A stretch of DNA of 64,000 nt, from assembly GCF_040054535.1 (NCBI RefSeq), contig NC_090784.1:13865501-13929500 (forward strand), given 5' to 3'. The position numbers and the translations under genes were made by a program. Position 1 is the stretch's first letter. Each line of letters starts with the position of its first letter. Positions 1 to 60,603 of this stretch are shown here, in pieces. This DNA comes from Antennarius striatus (lineage: Eukaryota; Chordata; Actinopteri; Lophiiformes; Antennariidae). The notes under the pieces are model-generated. The model saw nothing but the letters and a program-made list of their open reading frames with translations. It was not told the DNA's origin and did no database searches.

Positions 1-85
1 GCTAACCTCGTAATAACCTACTGAACTGGACTTCACCAATTCTAAATGTCTACATGGCAATGTAAAAATAGCTGTAAAGTTTTAC

Positions 86-1756
86 CATATCCTGTGGGGG
101 GATATCTGAGAATGGATCTAGCATCTTCCTATAGAGAAAAGGCAAATGCAAAAAATTAATGGTAAAAGAAATTTAGTACTAAGGATATTGCTAAACAGTC
201 AAATAATAACCACCTGCATTGGAGTAGAACTCCTTTGTTCTGAATAATCTGTTGATTCGTCCCCATGGGGTTCTGAAATAGATATTTTGACATTGACAGA
301 AATTGTACAACAAATTTCTATTAAATTTCTACCAAAGCCTAAGCTAAATTCTACAGGTTAGGCTGTGGTTTTCAGAATTACCTTTCCCTTGGGTGGTTGC
401 CAAAAAATTCAACACCATATCATTGGTGTCGGTCAGGAGAGACTGCCTCTGGATGAAGCGCTTCACTGCAGCCAGTCTCGGATCACTGCTTCTGGGAACC
501 ACAATCAGTGAAGAAACAAGGACCATGTGAGTGTTACAATTATGGTCATAACTTCCCTGTCATTAAAACTCTACACTGACCCTGTTCAGTATTATTTCTA
601 CATGCTCATGTGTTTTTAAAAAAAAAAAAATTACCCCCAAGTTGTGCTAAACTACACAAACCATTCAGAGTTAAACATCCCATAATCAGTCTACCTTTGT
701 CCAACAGCCTGACTGACAGTCGGACTGTTTTGTTGAGGCAGGTCAGAGGAGAACTGCATTAATGCGATTTTTCGTTCTGTATCTTTGATAGAACAGCCAT
801 CTAGAAAGGAATAGAACAAATATAGTTTTGTTAAAAGCTGACATAAATTAACACAGTATTTTCCCCACTATAAGGCTCACCTAAAAGCCTTTAAGTTTCT
901 CAAAAACCGAAAGTGCGCCTTATATATGAAAAGGATTTTAAAAATAGGCTATTCTTTGAGGGTGCGCCTTATAGTCCAAGTGCGCCTTATAGTGCGAAAA
1001 ATACTGTAATCATAATGTAAACATGGATAATGTTCTTTCCTAGTTTGCGAAGGCTGGACATGTTGTGCACCAGCAGCAGGCGGTAGTTCGGGTGACTCTT
1101 GGTCAGCGGGTTGAGCCGGAGGTCCAGCTCTCTCAAAGCCGGTAGCTGATACAACTCCTTCACATCTTCAGGTGAAGGTATGCAGTTATAGTACAGGATC
1201 AGCCTCTCCAGCGCTCTGACATGTTGCACCCCCTGGGGACCAGACGATACGGGTGTAAACGGAGTCCTGGAGCTGCAGTAGTCTTTTAACTGGAAGCGTT
1301 TAAACAGCAGAGAGTCTTCATGACCACACCGACCTTCACGGAGACGAGCGCGTTGTACGAGAGGTCCAGAGACTTCAGACGGACGAAGTTCACCAGTGCG
1401 TTTCCCAGATGTCTGATCTTCTCCTCACGGGTTCCTGGGAGGGTCAGTGACCTGACATCACCTTTAAAATATTGATTTATTTAGAATGTTCCTCCACTGC
1501 TTCATTTTCTGTGGCTTTATCTCCCAGCAGCTGTCTCGTTAGCCAACGTTAGCTCACAAACCGCTGTTCAAGTTGAGTAAATATTACATATCAAAATATC
1601 TCAAATACAAGAGTTAACCACAACTTTTGAACTTCAATTAATTTCTATGTAACGTCTGTACTAGCATGCGATAACATTACCGAGACATTGATGTTTTAAG
1701 CGCAGTTTATCTCGTATCCATTGCTCTGTTAATGTTGTTAAACAATTCGCCGCCAT
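86..1756 (-). CDS. cep72: Centrosomal protein of 72 kDa-like (5' part, gene continues past left edge)
   Basis: CEP72 is a leucine-rich-repeat centrosome and centriolar-satellite protein that helps recruit gamma-tubulin factors; this role is family knowledge. Phase-compatible exons read on the minus strand: 1756-1681 (start MAANCLTTLTEQWIRDKL), 1461-1334, 1232-1040, 800-695, 491-382, 272-214 and tentatively 128-86. The first three encode the N-terminal LRR block, with KSLDLSYNALVSVK, LERLILYYNCIPS and ALRELDLRLNPL followed by a YRLLLVHNM cap as in human CEP72. The next exon gives a DTERKIALMQFSSD segment and then RQSLLTDTNDMVLNFLA, which parallels the human post-LRR region. All joins are GT-AG except the donor after 1040, which reads GAAAGA. 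The paralogue LRRC36 has a similar LRR block, but the post-LRR match favours CEP72. The C-terminal coiled coil lies outside the window. The 128-86 exon is the least certain. Confidence 0.75.
854..1006. mobile_element. Small MITE with terminal inverted repeats, in cep72 intron 3
   Basis: The 153-bp stretch begins CAGTATTTTCCCCACTATAA and ends with the near-complement GCACTATAAGGC-type sequence finishing in AAAAATACTG. Inside are repeated GTGCGCCTTATA motifs. It has no coding capacity. A related terminus (a GCGTCTTATGGTGCGCAAAATACGG stretch) occurs at about 20650-20681, beside a pogo-like transposase remnant, so this may be a non-autonomous relative. No clear target duplication was found. Confidence 0.6.
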
Positions 1757-2360
1757 ACTTTCGAACGTAAGGTGCGTTCAGGCGCTCAGAAAAAAAATGT
1801 GGAAAATATGGTTTTCTTTAACATTACCTTCAACCGATATAAATAAATAAAAAGTTGCTACGTTAAAAACTCAAAAGTTCGGGTGCATCATTGTCCAGTA
1901 TGGCTTTGATTGAATGTTTTCAGATTTCGCTTTCCTTATGGATATGTGGCAACGTATGGAGAAATTAATTTGCTGCAAATTCTGTGAGAGATTAGCCCCA
2001 TGAGACGAAAGTAGAAGCAATTTACTGAAGAACGAAACGCAGACGTTAATACTCACTGGATTCTTAAATGTTTTTAATTGCGAAAATCCAATTCCGCGTT
2101 CCGCTGATGGAACAGTTGTACAGTTTACGGGGAAGCAAAGGCATCATTTAGCGCCTGCGCAGTAGAGGATCAAAACTCGTCACGTGTCCAAACAAGCTTT
2201 GAAGTGTTGGTTAAGTTTGGACTTCTGCACCGTGTTCAGCTGTACAGCACACGTATGTCTGCACGGAAGAGTTGATTACGTGCAGTTGAAAGTTTCATTC
2301 TTTTTTATCTATCAGCGTCCTAACATTCTGAAGAACCAGCGCTCTTTTCCCGGGCATAAC
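1757..2360. promoter_or_regulatory. Shared bidirectional promoter interval of cep72 and tmem276-like gene
   Basis: The divergent start codons are 604 bp apart. The tmem276 side has GCGCCTGCGCAG at about 2151-2162 (NRF1-like half sites) and a perfect CACGTG E-box at 2181-2186. No TATA box stands out. This is typical of paired housekeeping genes, but transcription start sites cannot be placed from sequence alone. Confidence 0.45.
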
Positions 2361-3326
2361 ATGCTGGATGAGTGTTTCTCGTCCACCGAATCAATGGCGT
2401 CGTTTGTAACTGAGTCTGTACCGTTCTGTTCCAACATGCTTTTCAGTGCTGTAGCACTGCAATGCTCATATAGACTCTTCAAGGTACGTATAATTTAGTA
2501 TGGTGGGTGACTGTGACCTAATATTTGTGTGTGTGTTGATTGTATGATTAGGTGTATCTTATTCTTAAAAAAGAAAAACTAATAAATTTTATTTAAATAT
2601 TAAAGTTTCATTCAAGTGAGTTTGTTTTAAATCTATTCGGTGTTTTTCAGATTAATTGCAATATAATGTTCTTTAATTTTTGATGCTGTTAGTCAGGATT
2701 CATGTAATCAATACATTGATGTGCAGCACTGTACTGTATTACATTTCTCACTGTGTGATTTTGCCATTTCTTCTCATCAGCATCACAGGGCTCCTTCGGT
2801 TGGAATCTTCCTGATTGGAATCTCAGCTGCGCTTTCTTTGCTGCACCCCTCACGCAGCTCTCAGCTCACCTCAATCCAGAGAGAGGCAGAGTGGGCTGGA
2901 GAGGTTCTGGCACCAACCCTGGTCTCCTTTGATTTCCTGTGGCTCAGTGCAGACCACAACACGGCACGCGTACTCCTGGTTGGCGCTTGCCTGCTGCTGG
3001 GACTGTGTGACTGGCTCTCAGCAGACGCTCTCGCAGTGATGACATGCTGCCTGGGCCTGTCTTCACTGTCCTGCTGTCTCACCGTGTGTCTGTTTGCTGG
3101 AAATGCTTTAGGGGCCTTTGGCGGTGCGACCCTCAGCCTTCCATTACTTTTGGCTCCAAGAGGAGAGTCAGTCACTTTTCCAGGACTCATTTCTCCAGCT
3201 GCATCTGAGAGGCTGAACAAATGGCTTTTAAAAGGTTTCATGTCTTTTGGCTGTTGGGCCTCCACACACGCACTGCAGAAATTTCTATTGGATGTGACTG
3301 ACCATTGTAATATAAGTGTTTTGTAG
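2361..3326 (+). CDS. tmem276: Multi-pass membrane protein, probable TMEM276 orthologue
   Basis: Two exons, 2361-2483 and 2781-3326, join in phase 0 (donor AAG/GTACGT, acceptor TTCTCATCAG) to give about 222 residues. A second in-frame ATG at 2394 would shorten the N-terminus by 11 residues. Hydrophobic stretches lie at SVGIFLIGISAALSLL, VLLVGACLLLGLCDWL, LAVMTCCLGLSSLSCCL and the following VCLFAGNALGAFGGATLSL, so three to five membrane spans are likely. The last exon ends in a stop at 3324-3326 with AATAAA at 3411-3416. The name rests mainly on context: an unnamed small membrane protein just upstream of kifc2 matches TMEM276 next to KIFC2 at human 8q24.3. I do not recognise a catalytic motif and propose no biochemical function. 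Confidence 0.6.
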
Positions 3327-3410
3327 AGATCTGTATGATTACTTAGGATGTATGACTGTGTTTGTGTATCCAAACGTATACTGAAATGGAATATGTGTTA
3401 TAAATTATAC

Positions 3411-3416
3411 AATAAA
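3411..3416 (+). terminator. Poly(A) signal AATAAA of tmem276-like gene
   Basis: Canonical hexamer 85 bp after the stop codon, in AT-rich sequence. Confidence 0.6.
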
Positions 3417-3429
3417 TTATCAGTGAGGA

Positions 3430-4800
3430 TACTGCACAGTGCCAATTTCTAAAACAAGCAATTTTCAGATGTCAGACTCAATATTTTGTTCAAATGATAA
3501 ATCTAAAGGGTTACTGGATAAATAGAAATTTCCAGAAAGGGCACCTGATGCACTTCCTGTGGAGGTCGTATTCAGTTACATATGATATTAATAAACATCC
3601 ATTATAACGCCAAGTAATTAGAACTGAGACACGTGAAAAATGAATGATAATAGGTCACTTTCATATCATGTGTATTTAAATGTTTAGAAGTGATGTGTGG
3701 AAGTGAATTGTGACAGAAAACAGAATTGATAGTGTGAAATATGTTTTACTAGATTTTACCATAGATTCTAAACTAAGGCTGACTAAAATTCATTTTGAAC
3801 TGAATATGACTTACACAAAACAGACATCACTGAGTAAACTCAGTCACATGAGCGTGTGACCACTGTTTGGAATAGATGGCACATGATGTCAGTTGGTTTT
3901 TTTTTTAATATACCCAGCATTTGGGTGACATTTGTTTAAACTGATCATTTTGACAGTAATTTTTAATTGCTGATTACTCCAAAAATAACTTCAAACTACC
4001 TCAAAGTCTGGGTCCTGCTTGTCTCAGCAGTGTTAGTGTTAAAGTATTTGCAGTGGTCTAGCCCCTTGGCACGGCTCTTGCTGCATCATGTTTTGATAGT
4101 TTAGTAGATATACTTTATTTATCCCAAACTTGTGTTACTTTCTTTTTGTCCAATGGCTGTTATGGTAAGAGCAATGACATCACCTGTTTACCTCACCATG
4201 CAAGATGTTACTGTGCTTTATAAACATTCAAAGCAGACACTGCAGACCGCCTCTTGGGATTTGAGAGCCATGAGCTGCTGTTTCAGCAGTTTGTTGGAGT
4301 ACAAGCATCCTATCGGTGGGATGATGCCATTGTCAGACCTCAGGGTGCAGGTGACCAGAGGAAGAGTTAGAATTTGTTGAGCTGATCATGATACCTGTCC
4401 TGGTTGTTATTAAATCTGTAATGAATGGCCATTAAATAAACTCATTTACTTTGGCAATGTTGACGTGTTTAAATATTGCCATGCACTTTTAGTTGTCATT
4501 TTATTAATATTTTTGTTTAAAAAATAATTGCTACTCACTAATGTAAATTAAAACTTGAATAAATGTTTTATAGTTGTTTAATCAACCTTGTTATCTATAA
4601 TTACATTACATTTGAAAGATCTCTTGGTCTCTCTCCGATAACCCACTCTTGCACTACGGTCCTTGCAGACAAATTTACAGGTATATTATGATCTTTATGA
4701 GTGCCTGGAACCCAGCCCATCTCATACCCACCTGCCTCCCACAACTGCAGGCACCAAACAGCCCCCAAGGCATAGTAAGTCTTAATTCTGTATCTGTCAC
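3430..4800. other. Intergenic interval with an exon-like fragment
   Basis: Mostly AT-rich with no recognised repeat. At about 4238-4370 one plus-strand frame reads codon-biased sequence, including LLGFESHELLFQQFVGVQA and SYRWDDAIVRPQG, to a TAG at 4368-4370. An AATAAA follows at 4435-4440. The frame is closed upstream by TAA near 4229, so it would need a splice acceptor, such as CATTCAAAG or CACTGCAG just before it. I do not recognise the peptide. It could be a terminal exon of an unannotated transcript, an alternative tmem276 exon, or a pseudogene scrap. Confidence 0.3.
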
Positions 4801-5077
4801 TCCACCGCTGCGGTGAATCAGGAAACTACACTGAGCATGCTCACCACAGCTTCAGCCTCTAGATGGAGCAAAGTGAAGAGGAGGAGGAGAAAGGTGGAGA
4901 GAACACAGCAGAGAGGGAGTCACAAAGGAGCTACACACAGCGCTGCTGTAGCAGCTCTGAAGACAAGGGCTGCACTGGAGGATGTGACATTGTCAACACA
5001 GATGGAGTGTGAAAAGGGAATTCACATGACTGCAAAGTCAGACCTCCATCACCAAAAAGGAGAAGATATGTGATAAG
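4801..5077 (+). other. Possible 5' untranslated exon(s) of kifc2, unrecognised
   Basis: A purine-rich block with short overlapping reading frames ends in a plausible donor, GATAAG/GTAAAA, at 5077/5078, about 170 bp before the acceptor of the kifc2 start exon at 5248. One frame starts MEQSEEEEEKGGENTAE at 4863 and stops at 5012, and the same frame after that stop reads PPSPKRRRYVIR to a TAA. The interruptions make a single conserved protein unlikely. A leader exon with upstream ORFs is the simplest reading. Confidence 0.3.
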
Positions 5078-5268
5078 GTAAAAGAAGAGAGTATTATTCA
5101 TGATGGAATGGACCTATGACGAAGCTCTTGGGAATTTGACACCTCATTATACATGACTGTTCTAAGAATGTCAAGGTATGAAATAAAACTGTTTTCGTCA
5201 TGATGATGAAAGTGCATGTGATAATTGAGTTGGTCTCTCATTTACAGGGACTCCCTGACAGTGTGGAG

Positions 5269-14666
<9,398 letters not shown>

Positions 14667-15674
14667 CAAGTCTTAAATCAGCTGCTTCTTATTCTTCTTA
14701 TTGATCACAAGGAAGTCATTAATACAACCAATGGAATATTACCTCCCATGCCAGGCAATCGTATTTCTACAGCATTAACAAAAAAATCCTCTTCAAGGGC
14801 TAAATCTGTGGCGGTCCACATGGCCCCCAAATGCCAACCTTTAATTGAGCTTATGTATTGTTGCTGATTTCCTCATTCTCAATTTCTTGCAATGACTCAT
14901 TAGATATCTGCATGCAGGAATATTTATACTTCAGATAGAGCCTATGAACTCCCTATACAATTTGATGCTTCTTTGAACCACAATATCTCAGTTTGAGAAT
15001 TCAGTCAGTACTAAAATCCAGGATTTATCTTGTCAGCCTCAAAAGGCCCTTTTCTGTGTCTAGAATAGCATCCTATTCTATAAGCTTCCAGAACCACAAT
15101 ATCAACTTTTGATTTTGGTGATTTTCTCATCTTGCTATAAGTGTCTGTAGTTTGTGAGCTTCATATCTAATGTTGTATATTTTTCAGGGTGTGCTGAAAG
15201 AATGTTTTTTAGCAATATGGATTATTGTTTCAATATTTGTGTCGTATATTAGTGTTATGTTTTGTGTAGTTACGAAATGCACTTTCCATTTCTGTTTTAA
15301 TCCTTGATAATTTGCCTTTCGAGGAAAGAGGTTGAAGGGATCAGGCAGATTCATAAAAGCGACACGAGCCATGCAATAGCATCCTTAGGGAAGAGCAAGT
15401 TTGGACCTATATGGAGAAAAGATGCACTTTATTGTGAAGTTAGTATTTTAGGTTCGAAACAGATTTAGGTGCTTGCAGTAGATATCACTAGTGAATGTCA
15501 TACCAAATACAGCTTACCTGTTCATTATTGATCTTCTATGTATCACTGATCAATTGACACTACTGACCAGTAGCAGCTAAAGTGTAGCAAGACGTTGCAG
15601 TAACAACAATATACTGTACTTCATAGAGGTCACTATGATAAGAAAGTGAATTTTCAGATAATTTTGTGAATAAA
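14667..15674 (+). other. kifc2: kifc2 3' untranslated region with poly(A) signal
   Basis: About 1 kb with no reading frame of interest. AATAAA at 15669-15674 is the best poly(A) signal. It is AT-rich with several ATTTA-like motifs. The UTR end is inferred from the hexamer. Confidence 0.6.
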
Positions 15675-15984
15675 TATTATGTATCCAGAAAATTTTTTTT
15701 CTTATTGACTGTTGAGTAACAAAAATGGTTAGGATTGCCACAGAAGCACATCATCAGTATCTAAACACACCTCCTTCGGACTCATGTGTGACTGGACGAT
15801 ATGGGAACAGAAGCTGTCCCTTAATCAAGATGCTTTAGGTGGAAATCTAATGGATTGTTCCTTTAGCCACAATCTTCCTCTTCAAACAATTTCATTAAAA
15901 TTTTCTCATATTACTTAACATATAATAAGAAAACAATAACCCGAAAGACTTTGTCCATGTCTACAACACCTACTCTCAAAGTAG

Positions 15985-16330
15985 GCGTTTGGGGCAACAG
16001 TAGCTCAGTCCACTAAGTCTTGGACTGGGGACCGGAGGGTGGCCGGTTCAAGACCCATGTCCGGAAAAAAGTTGTACGCTAACTGGCAGTCGAGAGGTGC
16101 CAACTCACCTCCTGAGCACTGCAAGGTACCATCTCCTTCATTAGTTGTTCATTGGGGGGCACCACGAAGGAGCTGCCTACCGCTCTACCTCTAGTCTGCA
16201 TGCTTACAGGCCCCTTGTGTGTGTACACATACTGTATATTTGCTTATGATTAACAACAAAAAACAAACCAAAGCTAGAGTGGACAAATAATTTCCCCTAC
16301 AGGGAAACAAATAAAGTTGATTTCATTTCA
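15985..16330 (+). mobile_element. tRNA-derived SINE (family 2) between kifc2 and ccdc12
   Basis: The head is CAACAGTAGCTCAGTCCACT, with B box GGTTCAAGACC at 16045-16055. The body has CACCTCCTGAGCACTGCAAG and the tail GGACAAATAATTTCCCCTAC followed by AATAAAGTT. The same head and body recur at 45176-45530 and the tail, inverted, at 26725-26765. It fills the gap between the two convergent genes. Confidence 0.75.
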
Positions 16331-16331
16331 T

Positions 16332-16337
16332 TTTATT
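16332..16337 (-). terminator. ccdc12: Poly(A) signal AATAAA of ccdc12
   Basis: TTTATT on the plus strand, about 270 bp beyond the ccdc12 stop codon; the best candidate hexamer. Confidence 0.5.
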
Positions 16338-16605
16338 GCAAAAAGACAAAAGGCATACAAATATTCAGGCTTCTGGAAATTCACATTTTTACTTGAAAAT
16401 ACAAGCCTTACAACAAAACATTGTTGATTAACTCATTACACAGTCGCATACAATAATGTACTATTTAATATTCATGTTACAATGCAACAATACAGGGAAG
16501 ACTGAAACCACTATTTTACCACCTGCAGTGATCAAAGTGTCTCTTACAACTTAGCACAGTCCTGCTGGGACAGAACCAGTTCGTCCTTAATGTCACATCC
16601 TGGGT

Positions 16606-26460
<9,855 letters not shown>

Positions 26461-28595
26461 TCTAACACGCCGCTCAATGTTTGTCTGGCATCAATTGAGG
26501 GTCCTGAAGGATATAAAAACGACTGTCGATTGCATCGATTGCATCGTACAGCGCAATCGCCTGATTAAAATAGAGTATGCAGTATTTCCTTGATCGAGTT
26601 TTCAGTCATTAACTTGTCAAATTGACTTCTCTAAAAATAGAATTCATCTTTTAAATATAAAAATTAGTCCACATATGAATACAAGAAGATTTTGAAATGA
26701 ATGAGATGACATGAAATTAAATGAAATTTAATGAACTTTAATGATCCCCGTAGGGAAATTATTTGTCCATAATTAATGTATATTTACAAAGATAAACTAC
26801 TTTGTATTTGATCTATGTGGCTGCATTAGAAAATGGAGCAGCACAAGTGATTTAATTATCATTATCTGACAATATGGTACAGAGTATTTTTAAATAGCCT
26901 ATTTAAACCTACCCCTGCACTATCAATAAATCCTAACACTAAACTAAAGATAAGTCAGAATAGCACACATTCAGGTCATGGCTAGAAATGTATAATAGTG
27001 CATTGGTAAGACAGATACCTTGAGCTTCACTATGGTAACCATCCAAATGGTCAAATAGTGTGTGCCAACAACAGAGATTACAGGTTTTAAAAGTGGTTTA
27101 CATACTAAATACAGTTAGCAAAAGCTAACTGGCAAAATTGCATACTACACTCTCGCTGTCAAAGAGAAAAAACTATCTAACAAACACCAAAAATAACCTT
27201 AATATATAACAAACACCCAAACATAGTTCTTTGCTGGACAAAAATTCATAAAACCATATGTCAAAAATGAACCCGTAGCCTCAATCTCTTGCAAGTGTCT
27301 GTCTTCATAATTCTGGTTAAAAAAAACAACAACTACCTACATCCATATATGCTATGTACTATACAATCCACTGTCAACACCCCACGAATCCAGAAAGTGA
27401 GACCACTTCTATGACAACTGGACATCATTAATTTCTCCAAGAGAATCTACAGAGTGGCTAGAAATTGACAAGAAGCATCATTAGAAGAAAAAGAGAAGAA
27501 AAACAAGACAGCATCTACTTGGGGGGTACTAAAGAAGAACTGTCCTCACCAGATGACCTCTTCAGTGGGGAGTTTTCCTTCCACTGGTGGTCACCAGCAT
27601 CAGCTGCGTCACCATATTCACAAGTACGAGGACAATTTCATCCTTTCTATTTTTAATTTCTCAAAAGAGGCTATGACAAAGACTGTTAAATCTGGAAGGG
27701 TTAGAGAAATAGAGTCTAAATCTTGGGGAGGGGGGGGGTCATGAGTGGAGTTGACATGGAAGTCATATGGCAACGGGCAATGCCCCTTGAGTTTAGGATA
27801 ATCTCGAATACTGTATGTTAGAATCATCCTAATTTAAAGAAGCTACACAATTTTTTGATTCATACAAAACTATCACTTGCACATATCCTGTTCAAAGCAG
27901 ATACGTTCATATAAATAATGAAGTGTGTATCTGTTTTGTGCGTGCACAAAGACGCGCCCTGGAAGAGGCTGTGGGCTTGTGCGTGTGTGTGTGTGCGTGT
28001 GCGTGCGTGCGTGTGTGTATCTTTAAGAATATCAGCCTACCTGTGGTCCACAATCAACTACTCACTGTATTATTTGCCTTGTCAAAACAGCCATACAGTA
28101 GTTGATGACAATTTGATCTTCCTCAGCAGACCTCGGACAACACAACACTCTCCTGACTGTATCCACGCGCACGGAGCTGTCATTCGTTGGTGTGGAGCGG
28201 ATGGCATCTGTCGCTTCCGTGGGAACTCTCTCCAGCAGGGATCAGACAGCAACAAGCTCGCTGTGAACGCGGACATGAGCGCTTCATCAGACCTGCGTTT
28301 TCGCGTTGGTTTGTTACCATTTCGACAGTGATCGCAGCGTTGCTCACGTTCACGCCGTCATGTTTGGCTCTTTCGTTTTACTCTGATAACTTTGCGTCCC
28401 GACACAGAAAGGACTTGCAGTGCGGGTTGTGACGCGTGAATTTGCAGGAATGGTTGAGTGGAGCGAAACGCATGCCGCCTGTAGACCTAAAACAACCCTG
28501 GATTCTCCCATGGTAATCGTGTTCATGATATAGACTATTAAAACAAAAAGAAGGCAAACAACCCGGAGCGAAAGAGCAACCACAGATGCGGCGGG
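26461..28595. promoter_or_regulatory. Shared upstream region of ccdc12 and nbeal2
   Basis: The divergent start codons are 2.1 kb apart. The nbeal2-proximal 450 bp (about 28130-28595) is relatively CpG-rich and probably holds the nbeal2 core promoter and leader. The rest is AT-rich. An inverted SINE family-2 tail lies at 26725-26765 and a short GT-rich run at 27978-28018. No strong coding frame was found. Confidence 0.4.
26725..26765 (-). mobile_element. SINE family-2 tail fragment, antisense
   Basis: The complement reads GGACAAATAATTTCCCTACG followed by GGGATCATTAAAGTT, closely matching the tail of the SINE at 15985-16330. No head is present. Confidence 0.6.
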
Positions 28596-59815
<31,220 letters not shown>

Positions 59816-60603
59816 ATTCCAACCCAACAACGCCTTCCTTCCTTTAAAATGCTGGGAAAATATTCTCAGTCATCAACCTCTCTGAGAGAGCAACTATACC
59901 TTCAGCACTTTTTTATTCTTAAATTACTTGATGTTTTATTGTGTATTTCATTTACAGTTCCACACTGTTTTTAGTCAGCATCATTCCAAAGAGTGGCTTT
60001 ATTCTGAGGATAGAAAAGAGCTTGATGTTTGAGGTTTTGAACTACTGTTGAACTGTATATTCAGTGAGTCATATTTCAGGGATGTGACTCTCACTGGTGC
60101 ACAAGAGTCCTCAGACACAGAGAACAGTAAAGCTGTGAACCCCCCAGACTCCATGTTCTCTGGCTTCTCTGTTGTCAGAGGGACATTTGTGATCCCTGTG
60201 CTATTGAATGTCCCATAGCTGTTGTTTGGCAATGGCACTTTCTTAAAACTCCTGGAAACTTGAAGACTTCTGCTGTAAATGTTGCTCGAGATTTCCACAT
60301 TGCAATACAGGTAAATACCACAAGAGGGTAAATTTTGCAGAGGAAGGCATTGGTGATGAGTGATCACCAGTGAACCAGTGCTGTCTTGGGATCATCAGTG
60401 GGCTACATCCAGACGATCACACACCAGATGTGGACCAAGATACCACAATGTATAATTCTACATGTCTTTCTGCCTTTAGCAATGTAAAACTGTTACAGTG
60501 AATGCAATAACTGCTTCATTGGATAAGTATTTGTATTATATCATTTTTTATCATTATCATAATGCTTGGACACCTACTGATGCCTTACACATAATGGATT
60601 AAA
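59816..60603 (+). other. nbeal2: nbeal2 3' untranslated region (inferred)
   Basis: The first good poly(A) signal after the stop is ATTAAA at 60598-60603, followed by a GT-rich stretch. A 122-codon antisense frame at 59999-60367 shows no family resemblance and is not called. Confidence 0.45.

Noticed and set aside
86-1756. LRRC36 as identity of the left-edge LRR gene
   Set aside because: The LRRs fit both, but the RQSLLTDTNDMVLNFLA segment after them parallels CEP72.
2861-3373. 170-codon antisense frame over tmem276
   Set aside because: It is the shadow of the sense coding exon; the sense strand has the splice sites, membrane segments and poly(A) signal.
4863-5077. In-frame TGA at 5010 read as selenocysteine joining two protein-like blocks
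   Set aside because: No SECIS-like hairpin was identified, and an upstream stop also closes the frame; leader sequence is simpler.
59999-60367. 122-codon antisense frame in the nbeal2 3' end
   Set aside because: Low-complexity serine-rich translation with no resemblance to a family; lies in a probable 3' UTR.
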